A stretch of DNA of 64,000 nucleotides from Apodemus sylvaticus (GCF_947179515.1 NC_067495.1:30759807-30823806); one strand, 5' to 3'. Positions 35,251-47,574 are shown, counted from the stretch's first letter. Notes: a model not told the origin generated them from the letters alone. A program made the numbers and translations.

Positions 35251-36430
35251 GGAGCAGTGCAGCAGTGGCTCGTCCAGCTGAACGGCCATCAGCAGTGGAA
35301 CCAAGGCGACACAGGGTCCAGTTAGGCCCTGCGCCCACGACCACTGACCTTTGCTGACCAGCCGGGCGGCAAGCAGCTGCAGTTGTGCGGAGCCTTTCGC
35401 TGCACGGAAGCCACTTCAGAACTCGGCTTCCCGCCAGTCAGGAGAGACTAACATCCATCTTGATTTCAGACTCCAGAGATCAGACAGACTAAGGTACACA
35501 AACATAATCCGAGGCCAACACCGCAGGGGTCTGAGCCCGACGGGCGTTGGCCTGCACCCAGGCCCTGGGCTGTTCGGGTAGCCATCGGGGTGCCAACCCA
35601 GCCAGGAGGTTTATTTGCCCTGGCTGGCACACGCGCCGCCATTTTACTACAGGACCCAGAGTGCTCAGGAGGGCAGAGACGGCTAACAAGCATAGCCTGA
35701 GGCTAACAAAACGGGGGTCTAGGCCCCAAAAGGCACAGGACTGACCCCAAGAACTGGGCGGCTTGGTGGGCCATCTGTGTGTCAACCTGCCCAGGAGATT
35801 GTTAGCACAGCAGACTCTCCCGGTGCTTTCGGGGAGCGCGGACGCGCACGCCGGCCATCCAGGTCACAAGGCGGACCCAATTAACAGTCACAGCCCTAGG
35901 GGAACTTTGCTCGGACCTTGGCCTCCCAGGCTTTTGCCTGGACTCAAGGACTGGGCGGCCAGGCTAACCTTGTGTGTGCCAGCCTGGTTGGGGAATCGGC
36001 TGCCCAGCGGAGTGAGCAGAACACAGGGGAGGTCACAGCAGCATACACCTTCGGCGCTCCCTGGGGGTGCACACGGGCTCCATCTGGTCCACAGACACCA
36101 ACTGGGTCAAGGCCACAGGCGGAAGCCCTCAGCTCAACTCTCTCCGCTTCAGATCAGCCTGGGTGGCGGCACCACATCTCCAGGTCCCTCAAGAGGCTAG
36201 CGGGGACTTCCGGGCGGCCAGCTGGGAGAAGTCTGTGTGATCCGGTAAATCCTGCGGGCCCCAGCGGGAGCATTCAGGTGCCTGCTTCAGGATCTGAACA
36301 GCCTGGACAGCAGGACCCTGTCTACAGGCAGTGCAGGGTGTAAGCTGTGCACCAGAGGCCAACGGGGAAGGGGCAGCTTGCACTAGTGAGTCCAGCACTG
36401 ACAAGACCAAGTAACACCAGTGAGAGCTAG
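35251..36430 (+). promoter_or_regulatory. L1 5'UTR with degenerate ~190-bp monomers
   Basis: Related blocks recur near 35,593 (CCAACCCAGCCAGG), 35,782 (TCAACCTGCCCAGG) and 35,978 (GCCAGCCTGGTTGG), spaced 189 and about 197 bp, each followed by a related GC-rich stretch. CpG-rich throughout, as expected of an L1 promoter region. The open frames inside (for example 35,763-36,343) look like by-products of GC content. The same layout is seen in the L1 starting at 63,121. Confidence 0.75.
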
Positions 36431-37702
36431 ATGGCAAAAGGCAAACGCAGTAACGTCACTAACAGAAATCAAGGCAATATGGCAACATCTGAACCCAATT
36501 CTCCTCTACCAGCATGTCCTGGATACCCCATCACACCAGTAAAACAAGATTTGGATTTTAAATCACTGGTCATGATGCTGGTACAGGAACACATGAAGGA
36601 CATACTTAAAGAAATTCAGGAGAAAATGGATCAAAAGTTAGAAGCCCTTGCAAGGGAAACACAAAAATCATTGAAAGAAATCCAGGAGAATACAAAAGCC
36701 AACAAGGAGGAAATGCAAAAAACACTTAAAGAAATACAGGAGAACTTTGGTCAACAGGATGAGGTCATGAAAGACGAAACACAAAAATCTCTTAAAGAAA
36801 TACAGGAGAAGCTTGGTCAACAGGCTGAGGTCATGAAAGAGGAAACACAAAAATCTCTTAAAGAATTACAGGAAAGCACAAACAAGCAAGTGAAGGAGCT
36901 AAGCAAAACCATCCAGGATCTAAAATCAGAAGTAGAAACAACTAAGAAAACTCAAAGGGAGACAACTTTGGAGATAGAAAGCCTTGGGAAGAAATCAGGG
37001 GACAGAGATGCAAATATCAACAACAGAATACAAGAAATAGAAGAAAGAATCTCAGATGCTAAAGATTCCATAGAAACCATGGACTCAACAGTTAAAGAAA
37101 ATGCAAAATGCAAAAAGCTTGTAACCCAAAATATCCAGGAAATCCAGGACACAATGAGAAGACCAAACCTAAGGATTATAGGCATAGATGAGAGTGAAGA
37201 TTTACAACTTAAAGGGCCAGCAAATATCTTCAATAAAATTATGGAAGAAAACTTCCCTAACCTAAAGAGAGAGATGCCCATGAATATACAAGAAGCCTAC
37301 AGAACTCCAAACAGACTGGACCAGAACAGAAATACTTCCCGTCACATAATAATCAAAACACCAAATGTTCTAAACAAAGAAAGAATATTAAAGGCAGTAA
37401 GAGAAAAAGGCCAAGTAACATATAAAGGAAGACCTATCAGAATCACAGCAGACTTTTCACCTGAGACTATGAAGGCTAGAAGGTCCTGGGCAGATCTCAT
37501 ACAGACTCTAAGAGAACACAAATGCCAACCAAAACTACTATATCCAGCAAAACTCTCAATCACCATAGATGGAGAAACTAAGATATTTCACGACAAAACC
37601 AAGTTTACCCAATATCTATCCACAAACCCAGCCCTAAAAAGGATAATAGGAGGACAACACCAATACAAGGATGGAAACTTCACCCTGGAAAAAGCAAGAT
37701 AG
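36431..37702 (+). CDS. L1 ORF1p, intact 423-codon frame
   Basis: Complete frame for L1 ORF1p, the trimeric RNA-binding chaperone of the L1 ribonucleoprotein. It starts MAKGKRSNVTNRNQ, the usual basic N-terminus. A long coiled coil spans roughly residues 45-230, containing LKEIQE at about 59, 81, 99, 121 and 143 (mostly 22-residue spacing) and the IQEIEERIS trimer region near 200-208. The RRM domain lies at about 243-325 (RRPNLRIIGIDESEDLQLKG) and the C-terminal domain at about 330-405. Murine ORF1p is usually near 360-370 residues, so this copy has a longer coiled coil through internal repeats. The 59-bp gap to ORF2 is normal. Not a host gene. Confidence 0.95.
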   Translation: MAKGKRSNVTNRNQGNMATSEPNSPLPACPGYPITPVKQDLDFKSLVMMLVQEHMKDILKEIQEKMDQKLEALARETQKSLKEIQENTKANKEEMQKTLKEIQENFGQQDEVMKDETQKSLKEIQEKLGQQAEVMKEETQKSLKELQESTNKQVKELSKTIQDLKSEVETTKKTQRETTLEIESLGKKSGDRDANINNRIQEIEERISDAKDSIETMDSTVKENAKCKKLVTQNIQEIQDTMRRPNLRIIGIDESEDLQLKGPANIFNKIMEENFPNLKREMPMNIQEAYRTPNRLDQNRNTSRHIIIKTPNVLNKERILKAVREKGQVTYKGRPIRITADFSPETMKARRSWADLIQTLREHKCQPKLLYPAKLSITIDGETKIFHDKTKFTQYLSTNPALKRIIGGQHQYKDGNFTLEKAR

Positions 37703-37761
37703 TAACCTTTCATCAAACCCAAAAGAAGTTAAGCAATCAAATTTAAAAAATAACGTCAAAA

Positions 37762-40700
37762 ATGATAGGAAGTAACAATCACTATTCCTTAATATCTCTT
37801 AACATCAATGGACTTAATGCCCCAATAAAAAGACACAGACTAACTGACTGGATACGTAAACAGGACCCTACATTTTGCTGCTTACAGGAAACACACCTCA
37901 GGGTCAAAGACAAACACTACCTTAGAGTAAAAGGCTGGAAGACAATTTTACAAGCAAATGGTCTCAGGAAACAAGCTGGAATTGCCATTTTAATATCAGA
38001 TAAAATTGACTTTCAACCCAAAGTCATCAAAAGAGACTCTGAGGGACACTTCTTGCTGGTCAAAGGAAAAATACAACAAGAAGAACTCTCAACCCTGAAC
38101 ATCTATGCTCCAAATGCAAGGGCACCCTCTTTCATAAAAGAAACTTTATTAAAACTCAAAGCACACATTGCACCTAACACAATAATTGTGGGTGACTTCA
38201 ACACTGCACTTTCCTCAATGGACTGATCAGGAAAACAGAAACTAAACAAGGACACAATGAAACTAATTGAAGCTTTGGACCAATTAGATTTAACAGATAT
38301 ATATAGAACATTCTATCCTAAAACAAAAGAACATACCTTTTTTTCAGCACCTCATGGTACCTTCTCCAAAATCGAATATATAATTGGTCACAAGACAGAC
38401 CTCAACAAATATAAGAAGATCGAACTAATCCCATGCCTCCTATCTGATCACTATGGAGTAAAAGTGGTCTTCAATAGCAACAGAAACAAGAGAAAACCCA
38501 CATACACGTGGAAATTGAACAATACTCTACTCAATGATACCTTGGTCAAGGAAGAAATAAAGAAAGAAATTAAAGACTTTTTATAACACAATGAAAATGA
38601 AAACACAACATACCCAAATCTATGGGACACAATGAAAGCAGTGCTAAGAGGAAAACTCATAGCCCTGAGTGCCTCCAAAAAGAAAACGGAGAGAGCATAC
38701 ATTACCAGCTTAATGACACACCTGAAAGCCCTAGAACAAAAAGAAGCTATTTCACCCAGGAGGAGTAGAAGGCAGGAAATCATCAAACTCAGGGCCGAAA
38801 TGAATCAAGTAGAAACAAAGAGAACCATACAAAAAATCAAGAAAACCAGGAGCAAATCAACAAGATAGATAAACCCTTAGCCAGACTGACCAAAGGGCAC
38901 AGAGAAAGTATCCAAATTAGCAAACTTAGAAATGAAAAGGGAGATATAACAACGGAAACTGAGGAAATCCAAAAAATCATCAGATCCTACTACAAGAGCC
39001 TGTACTCAACACAACTGGAGAATCTGGAGGAAATGGACAATTTCCTTGACAGATACCAAATACCAAAATTAAATCAGGACCAACTAGACCATCTAAACAG
39101 TCCCATAAAGCCTAAAGAAAAAGAAGGAGTCATAGAAAGTCTTCCAACCAAAAAAAGCACAGGACCAGATGGTTTCAGTGCAGAATTCTACCAGACCTTC
39201 AAAGAAGAGTTAACACCAATACTCTTCAAACTATTCCACAAAATAGAAACAGAAGGAACACTACCCAATTCCTTCTACGAAGCCACAATTACGCTGATAC
39301 CAAAGCCACACAAAGATCCAACAAAGAAAGAGAACTTCAGACCAATTTCCCTTATGAACATCGATGCAAAAATACTCAATAAAATTCTTGCCAACCGAAT
39401 CCAAGAACACATCAAAACGATCATCCACCATGATCAAGTAGGCTTTATCCCGGGAATGCAGGGTTGGTTCAATATATGGAAATCCATCAATACAATCCAC
39501 TACATAAACAAACTCAAAGAACAAAACCACATGGTCATTTCATTGGATGCTGAAAAAGCATTTGACAAAATTCAGCATCCTTTCATGCTTAAAGTCTTGG
39601 AGAGAACAGGAATTCAAGGCCCATACCTAAACATAGTAAAAGCAATATACAGCAAACCGGTAGCCAGCATCAAACTAAATGGAGAGAAACTTGAAGCAAT
39701 CCCACTGAAATCAGGGACCAGACAAGGCTGCCCCCTTTCTCCTTATCAATATTGTACTTGAGGTACTAGCTCGGGCAATTCGACAACATAAGGAGGTCAA
39801 AGGGATAGAAATTGGAAAGGAGGAAGTCAAAAATTCGACAACATAAGGAGGTCAAAAGGATACAAATTGGAAAGGAGGAAGTCAAACTATCATTATTTGC
39901 AGACGACATGAGAGTCTACCTAAGTGACCCAAAAAACTCCACTAGAGAGTTCCTACAGCTGATAAACAACTTCAGCAAAGTGGCAGGTTATAAAATCAAC
40001 TCAAGCAAATCAGTGGCCTTCCTATACTCAAAGGATAAGCAGGCTGAGAAAGAAATTAGGGAAATGACCCCCTTCACAATAGCCACAAACAATATAAAGT
40101 ATCTTGGGGTGACTCTTACCAAACATGTGAAAGATCTGTATGACAAGAACTTCAAGACTCTGAAGAAGGAAATGGAAGAAGACCTCAAAAAATGGGAAAA
40201 CCTCCCATGCTCATGGATCGGTAGAATCAATATAGTTAAAATGGCCATTTTGCCAAAAGCAATATACAGATTCAATGCAATACCCATCAAAATCCCAACT
40301 CAATTCTTCACAGAGTTAGAAAGAGCAATTATCAAATTCATCTGGAACAACAAAAAACCCAGGATAGCTAAAACTATTCTCAGCAACAAAAGAAAATCTG
40401 GGGGAATCAGTATCCCTGACCTCAAGCAATACTACAGAGCAATAGTGTTAAAAACTGCATGGTATTGGTACAGTGACAGGCAGGAGGATCAATGGAACAG
40501 GATTGAAGATCCAGAAATGAACCCACACACCTATGGCCACTTGATCCTCGACAAAGAGGCTGAAAACATCCAAAGGAAAAAAGATAGCCTTTTTAACAAA
40601 TGGTGCTGGTTCAACTGGCGGTAAGCATGCAGAAGAATGGGAATTGATCCATCCTTGTCTCCTTGTACTAAGCTCAACTCCAAATGGATCAAGGACCTCC

Positions 40701-41624
40701 ACATAAAGCCAGACACTCTGAAGCTAATAGAAAAGAAACTGGGGAAGACCCTTGAGGACATCGGTACAGGGAGAAAGTTTCTGAACAGAACACCAATAGC
40801 GTATGCTCTAAGAGCAAGAATTGACAAATGGGACCTCATAAGGTTACAGGGTTTCTGTAAGGCAAAGGACACCATCAAGAGGACAGATCGGCAACCAACA
40901 AATTGGGAAAAGATCTTCACCAATCCTACATCAGATAGAGGGCTAATATCCAATATATATAAAGAACTCAAAAAGTTAGACTCCAGAAAACCAAACAACC
41001 CTATTAAAAAATGGGGTACAGAGTTAAACAAAGAATTCTCACCTGAAGAACTTCGGATGGCGGAGAAGCATCTTAAAAAATGCTCAGCTTCATTAGTCAT
41101 TAGGGAAATGCAAAACAAAACAACACTAAGATTTCATCTTACAACAGTCAGAATGGCTAAGATTAAAAATTCAGGAGACAGCAGGTGTTGGAGAGGGTGT
41201 GGAGAAAGAAAAACACTCCTCCACTGCTGGTGGGGTTTCAAATTGGTACAATCACTCTGGAAAGCAATCTGGCGGTTCCTCCGAAAACTGGGCACCTCAC
41301 TTCCAGAAGATCCTGCTATACCACTCCTGGGCATATACCCAGAGGATTCCCCACCATGTAATAAGGATACATGCTCTACTATGTTCATAGCAGCCCTATT
41401 TATAATTGCCAGATGCTGGAAAGAACCCAGGTATCCCTCAACAGAAGAGTGGATGCAAAAAAATGTGGTATATCTACACAATGGAGTACTATTCAGCCAT
41501 TAGAAACAACGAATTCATGAAATTCGTAGGCAAATGGATGGAGCTAGAGAACATCATACTAAGTGAGGTAACCCAGACTCAAAAGGTGAATCATGGTATG
41601 CACTCACTAATAAGTGGTTATTAA
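37762..41624 (+). pseudogene. L1 ORF2, broken by a few lesions
   Basis: N-terminal endonuclease region from 37,762, with GDFN (about 38,190) and SDHYGV (about 38,445). Lesions: TGA at 38,224; TAA at 38,584; loss of about 13 bases near 38,850; loss of about 5 bases near 39,748; a 55-bp tandem duplication (39,777-39,886); TAA at 40,622; one extra A near 41,460. Reverse-transcriptase motifs TGPDGFSAEFYQ, SLDAEKAFDKIQ and FADDM (about 39,895) are readable across frames. In the C-terminal cysteine motif the last Cys is Phe (TTC at 41,237). In a live L1 this protein is endonuclease plus reverse transcriptase. Confidence 0.92.
39777..39886 (+). repeat. 55-bp tandem duplication within L1 ORF2
   Basis: The segment starting AATTCGACAACATAAGGAGG at 39,777 is repeated from 39,832, with two or three differences between copies. 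It lies just before the catalytic FADD codons and shifts the frame. Confidence 0.9.
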
Positions 41625-41966
41625 CCTAGAAAACTGGAATACCCAAAACATAATCCACACATCAAATGAGATACAAGAAGAAAGGAGGAGCGGTCCCTGG
41701 TTCTGGAAAGACTCAGTGAAACAGTATTCCGGCAAAACCAGAACGGGGAACTGGGAAGGGGGGGGAGGGAGTACAGGGGAAGAGAAGGGGGCTTACGGGA
41801 CTTTCGGGGTGTGGGGGGGCTAGAAAAGGGGAAATCATTTGAAATGTAAATAAATTATATTGAATAAAAAATTTAAAAAAAAAACAAGGGTGAAGGGCTG
41901 GGATTGGAAGGTGCTAGAATAGAAAAACAGGTAATTGGGAAAAGACAGGGAATTAAAAATAGGTCC

Positions 41967-41972
41967 TTTATT
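41967..41972 (-). terminator. Candidate minus-strand poly(A) signal, unit 2
   Basis: AATAAA on the minus strand, at the same relative place as in units 1, 3 and 4. Confidence 0.45.
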
Positions 41973-44370
41973 TACAAGGGGCCATGGAGAGAAAGTTGGT
42001 GGGAAATAGATAAAGGCAATAGATCAGCCTAGTCAAGAAGGGTGACTATGCTTGAAACATTGTGTAAGTATAGGAATGTGGGAAAGTTTGTCGAAGGTTT
42101 GAGAAAGGGTAAAAGTTGAAACAAAAGGAGTCTGGCAGGGAAGACAGAAAAGGAAGAAAATGCTTTGCAGGAGGAGTAAGTTTCAGAAGGAAAAAAAGGT
42201 GAACAGGGAAAATATTGTCAAAGAGAGAAGTGGAATTTCTTTGAAAGGGCACAGCTGTACCTAATGACAGAGCAATCGTCAATCACAATATTTCTGAAGC
42301 GAAAATAGGCCCGCCTATGAGTTCCATACAACTCCGTTTGGATACAGACCTTGTTTACAAAAAATACAAGTAACAATGCTGAGTATGATGATGACAACAT
42401 CTAACAAAACTAGCAGCTGCTGCAAAAGCAATACAATCACCACCAACAAAACAACAAATAAAAATCAATACTGGGAAACTAATGTAGTCCAGAAAGAGAA
42501 AACAGGTTCAGAGAATGGATCTTATTATAGAACACTCTGAAAATAACAAAAAACAGCCTGCCTATATCTGCCATCCTGGTAGATACCTATGGTGGCTCAA
42601 GAGTATTGGCACAACTCAAGTAGTGCCCTTGTCTGACACACAGCATTTGGAAGGGAGAATAAATCACAGGCTTCCAAAAGGTCAATATCAAAAAAGGAAT
42701 TAAGAATGGATAGCTCCAATCTAGAAGACAAATCCATGTCACCCCTAATTCACCACACAAAGAACAGAGCACGTCTGTAATATGGGAGTGAGCCAGAATT
42801 TATACACAGGACTGGTACATGGAGAGAAATACAGGGAAATGGTGTTTTAGGAAGACAGCACGGCAATAACACCTATCAACACACAGCAGCTCAGTGACCT
42901 AAGCAAGAACCCCAAACTACACTTCACCCCTCAATATGCAACCAACAACAGAAGTCACTACCCCTTCCCTAATGTCTGTGACAAGTTTTTGACCCCTCAT
43001 GAAGGCTTTCCTCTTCCCTGGTGTGGTTACCGAGAAGCTGCCCATGGTTCAGCAGATAATCCTCCACAAGCACATATGCAAGCAACCCTAAATAAACTCA
43101 GTGGGACACATAGAAAACCAGAGGAAAACGCATTACTGCCTAAGGGTAACTGTATGGGAAGGGTTCATTGGTAGCATGGCAACAAGAAAGTCTGTGAAGT
43201 TGTGAACATGGTGAAAACCTACGCTGTAAATGCAGGGAGTTGTCACGGAATCAGACAATAATACCACTAACACCTGCTTGTAAAGCGCTCAGAGATTAGC
43301 AAAACCAAATAGAGATGACGAGACTGCCACTTCAACAATAACTTTTACATGTACCTATTTAAGAAAATCAGCACCGGATTTAGAAGGCATTTTCAGCCTG
43401 TGCTGTACAGGGAGGAAGGCAGTATTCACTCCTGAATGCTACTCTGAGGAATTGTTACCTATGCCTTTTACCCTCAGGGCCAATACCTGCAAAGCAGTTA
43501 AGAGTCAAAATAATAAACCTGTGCAACTATCAAAAGCCTCGCAAAAGGAATTTTGTAAACCTAGAAGACATGCACTCTAGGGATAGTATGAATCAAATGC
43601 AGTCAGTGTAAACACATTGCAGACAGGAGACCAAGTAGAGACAATTCTGTACATGATAATACTACCTGAATGTGCATGAAGGCAACGATTTGAAGGAGCA
43701 ATATATCTTTCCTTAAATGACACCACAGCTAATGTGAAAATATTTGTATGATCTGGAGGTTGGTGACATTGGAATGGACTCTAGCTTCTCCAAAGTTTCA
43801 GGAGAGCACATCACATCTTCCAAAACTATCTAGGTGTAGAACAATTATTCAGACTGCCTAGGAAACTGACAAGAAGGGGTGCCACAGTTAAAAAGGAGGG
43901 AAATGAAGAATTGTGATTTTGCTCGGGTACACTCTTTGGGTGTACCTTAGATTACAGACAAGTTGTTAATGGATAGCTAGGCCTGTGTGGAGCATTCACT
44001 AAAGCCCAGATGTCTGGAAAATACCCCAGTTCCTTTTCTAAAACCAGGCCCATGCTAAAGAAATACAGACATTTTAAGTGATTTGAGGACCATACCATCA
44101 AAAATGAAACTAACATGGTAAAGGGAGTCATTTTCCTTGTCCTCTGACTCATCAGTACACAAAGTAATACAAGAACTTAAGCTAAATCCTCAGTCCCTTT
44201 TTTCCTTTTTTTTTTTTTTTTTTTTGAATTTGCTTGTTTGTTTGATTCCTTATTTTGTGTTTGGGGAAACATACTGGAGAACAACTAAATCACAGTCGTA
44301 CATTTGGGTCTATGCAATCTTGGATCTAACTCAGACAGCACACACCCATCTATATGAAACCCAGTTAACT

Positions 44371-44514
44371 CTAATATGCAACAGTGTGGCTGTCTGGCAT
44401 GACTTCTCTTATCCAACATGTTAGGGTCATGATTACCATTCTTCCAGTAGTTAGAGGAGTCTGTTCAGAAATGACTTGTCCAATACCAGCATGTCCTTCT
44501 CGAGTGGCAGGTTC
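44371..44514 (-). other. Exon-like minus-strand segment in X module, unit 2
   Basis: On the minus strand a pyrimidine-rich tract ending CTCTCTCAG precedes GAACCTGCCACT; the frame from there is open for about 46 codons. Related segments lie at 56,130-55,987, 47,574-47,392 and 9,159-9,000 (the last frameshifted). Shared residues include EPAT near the start and REVMPD near the end. No donor site is conserved at the other end, so this may be chance or a decayed exon. Confidence 0.2.
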
Positions 44515-45031
44515 CTGAGAGAGATGACAAAGGAGGAAGAGGGTTGAGAAGACAGGAAAGTTGGGGATCATGGTTGCTTACACAAGTTGAAGGCTGATGC
44601 TACAAAATTAGGAAAGTCTGTATCATATTTGCAGTTTTCTTGAAAGGTAAAAGAGGACAGTTTCAGCCAAAGCTATCACACAATGAAATGGAGTAAAACA
44701 AAAGCCTATGGAGCACAGATGCATAAGTTTACCTGGCTTCAGACTACACACGAAGCTCGCTCTCCATATATCTGTTTCCCAAAGAACACCCAAGACAGGT
44801 CAAGCCAAATAATAGGCGGCAAAGACAGGAAAAATATTCATCAAAGGATGCTGGCCCTGTAATACCTGCATTCATGAGCCCATCAAGAAGAGCCTAGGGA
44901 GTAAAGTGAGAGAAAAAGACCCTGGGGGGGAGTTTATCTCCTCCGTACTATGAAAACAGTATACGCATCTCTGTACATATCTATATATGCATCAATAATG
45001 TTACTGTATACATACATATGGATGGAGGGAA

Positions 45032-45128
45032 GGATGGATGGATGGATGGATGGATGGATATATGGGTGGAGAAAATGATGTATCTATGTGTGTGTGTGTG
45101 TGTCTGTGTGTGTCTGTGTGTCTGTATG
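45032..45128. repeat. (GGAT)n and (TG)n microsatellites
   Basis: GGAT repeats at 45,032-45,060 and TG-rich repeats at 45,086-45,128, just before the junction with Y-type sequence. Counterparts in unit 3 are at 56,640-56,665 and 56,712-56,755. Confidence 0.9.
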
Positions 45129-45726
45129 GATGGAAGTGGGAATTAATTAATGTGGATGTTTGTGTGAAATGAAGAAATGAAGGAATGAAGGAACCAGCAA
45201 GTTAAACATCAATCGATTCATTCATACAAACATACATACATACATACACACATACATACATACACTGCTCTCTGTAATGGCCGATAAAGGAAGGCTACTC
45301 TACATCAGAAAAACACAAATGTATCTCAAGGCTTACGATGATGAGGCAGACCTAGACTCCCTGGACAGAGGAACTGGATGCAAGAAGAGAGATAATCTTA
45401 GGACACTCTAAGAAGAATAACAAAAGGCTGGCTTAAACAAGAGCAAGTTGCTGCAGAAGATAGAAACTTTCAGCACCAAGGCTAAGTTCAAACCTCAATC
45501 TCATATGGTGGAAGGAAACAGCCTTCTACATGGCAACTTCTCATATGAAGATGGCAGGTTTAAAGCCTTCTGCACTCATGTGTATGTTGTGTTTACAGAA
45601 ATACACACACAAGCACATGGAGAAGATTACCTCAGGCACCTGCCAAAGCACACTCACACATAAACTCACAGACACCTACATACACTGAACACACAAAAAT
45701 GCTAGTTTTACAAAAATATTTGAAAG

Positions 45727-46060
45727 ATGTGGGGGTTTAAATGTTAATGGCTCAAAAAGGCTCTGAGTTTCCAATGATTTCTCACTGGGAATGGTGCATT
45801 TGGAAGAGATTAATAGGTCTGACTTGGCAGAATGAAGTGTGTTTGTGGAGGTGGGGTAGGCCTTATAGTTCCAAAAAGCCCATTCCAAGTCCAGAGTCTG
45901 GACCTTATAATACAGAGGTTTCTAGGAACTCAAAACATCATCCAACCTATATGTGCCACCTTGCAGAATGTCAGATTGCTGCTGACTATTGGCACATCTT
46001 AAGCCACTGTGAGAGAGGGTTAGAAATAAATGTGCTCGCTCAAAACAGATCAATAAGCTG
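45727..46060 (+). repeat. Dispersed rodent repeat, second copy
   Basis: Copy of the 7,035-7,370 repeat at the same place in the Y-type module, including the AATAAATGTGCTCGCTC end. Confidence 0.5.
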
Positions 46061-47391
46061 AAAAGGAGGAATGTTTGGATGGCAATATACAGCATGACAC
46101 ATCCATATCACTCCTTAATCATCACAGAAAGACCAGAGCACAACTGTAATGTGGGAGTGGGCTGGACTGTATACACAGGACTGGTGCATGGAAAGAAATA
46201 CAGGGAAATGGTGTTTTAATCTATCAACTGACAGCAGCTCAGTGACCTAAGAAAGAATGCCCAACCAGACTGAAACCCCCAATATACAATCGAGGTCTTG
46301 GCAGGTGTTCTTCAGGAGGCACTACAATTCCCTATAGCCTGTGACAAGTTGGTGGCTCTCCAGGGAAGCTTTTCTCTTCTTCCCAGATATGGTGCCTGAG
46401 AACCTGCCCATGGGCCAGCACATGAACCCACACAAGCACTCATACAAGCAATGCTAAAGAAACTAGATAGAGAACATACAAAACCAGAAAAAGATGCAGT
46501 AGTAACTTCAAAAGCAGTGTTTCAAAGGTAGGATTGGAATGAGAATATGTGTAGCTTTAAAAACCCCCAAACCTAGTTTATACATAGGTGGAAATGTCAC
46601 ACAATTATAGAATAATACCATCAACACTTATAATCTTTAGTCACTCTAAATAATCTCTCACTGCTGAGAAACAACAAGATTAAAGTTCAACAATAACTTA
46701 CATGTACCTCTTTGGGAAAATCAGTACAAGCTTTTTAGAAGGCCTTTTCAGCCGGGATAACACTCCCTGGATGGGAATGAATGCAACATTCTCAAACAGC
46801 AACCTACCTTCCCTTAAAAGACACCAGAAGGAATCATGATCTAAAGCTGTGACACTGGAATAGACTCCAGCCTCACCAGAGTTCCAGGAGAGCACATTAT
46901 GTCTTCCAAACCTATCTAAGGACAAAAAATTATACATCCTACCTAGAAGACTGACAGAAGGCGTTCCAAAATTTAACAGGAAAAAGATGGAAAAGGATCA
47001 TGATTTTGCTCAGATACAATGCTCAGAATACACTGCATTACAGACAAGTTGTTGAGGGGTATCTAGGACTGCCTGGAGTGTTTCCTGGTGCCCTGACAAA
47101 TACCTCAGTTCCATTTCTACAGCCAGGCCCATTCTAAATAGTTAAGAGACATTTTAATTGATTTGATGACCACATCATCAAAAAAAAAAAAACTATAAAG
47201 ATTAAGAGTGAAATAACTGTTTTCCTTGTCTGATTCACTAGCAAACAAAGTAATCCAAGAACTGAAGCCCATTCCTCATCCTCAGTCACTTTTGGTCCAC
47301 TGTTTTGTTTGACTTTTGTATTGGGGGGTGGGGCATCCTGGAGCACAACTTGATTGTAGTCATAACTTGGGTCTAAGCAATCCTGTAATTC

Positions 47392-47574
47392 TCAGAGCAC
47401 AGACCCATCAAGATGAAACCCAGTTGCCCCCAAGGCTGCACTGTGTCTGTCTGGCATGACTTCTCTGAGGTTCTGATGTATGAGGTCCATAATTACCCCT
47501 CCTCCTGTACTTGGAGGTCCCTGTTCAGCAACCAGCTGTCCAAAACCAGTAAGTTGGACTCCAGTGGCAGGTTC
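47392..47574 (-). other. Exon-like minus-strand segment in Y module, partial unit
   Basis: TATCTTTCTTTCAG (minus strand) precedes GAACCTGCCACTGGAG, and the frame is open for about 60 codons. The unit 1 copy has a two-base length change near 9,015 that breaks the frame. Differences from the X copies are mostly amino-acid changing, which argues against a selected protein. Confidence 0.2.

Larger units (their letters stand above)
35251..41882 (+). mobile_element. Near full-length, fairly young L1
   Basis: A 6.6-kb L1: CpG-rich 5'UTR (35,251-36,430), intact ORF1 (36,431-37,702), ORF2 (37,762-41,624) with a small number of lesions, 3'UTR with GTCCCTGGTTCTGG, and a short A-rich tail. It has a 14-bp target-site duplication and is absent from the other units, so it inserted after duplication. 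It is the best-preserved L1 in the window but cannot make complete ORF2p. Confidence 0.95.
31925..45185. repeat. Tandem array unit 2 (S segment, island, X module)
   Basis: S segment 31,925-33,960 aligns by eye with 1-2,100 but with many differences and indels. The island is at about 34,216-35,250, followed by an L1 insertion (35,251-41,882) and the X module (41,885-45,185). X is very close to 53,490-56,760 in unit 3 and more distant from the Y modules. It lacks the dispersed repeat of Y modules and ends in (GGAT)n and (GT)n microsatellites. No host coding exon was recognised. Confidence 0.78.
41885..45185. repeat. X module of unit 2
   Basis: Non-coding. Nearly the same as 53,490-56,760 by eye; related at lower identity to Y modules (for example 42,770-42,850 with 7,440-7,520, and 44,340-44,580 with 8,985-9,225). 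Contains a poly(T) run at about 44,207-44,225, (GGAT)n at 45,032-45,060 and (TG)n at 45,086-45,128. Minus-strand AATAAA lies at 41,967-41,972. No coding gene supported. Confidence 0.75.

Noticed and set aside
35763..36343. Two overlapping frames of 141-145 codons in the L1 5'UTR
   Set aside because: GC-rich 5'UTR frames. They are not preserved in the homologous 5'UTR at 63,121 beyond short stretches, and are overlapped by other open frames.
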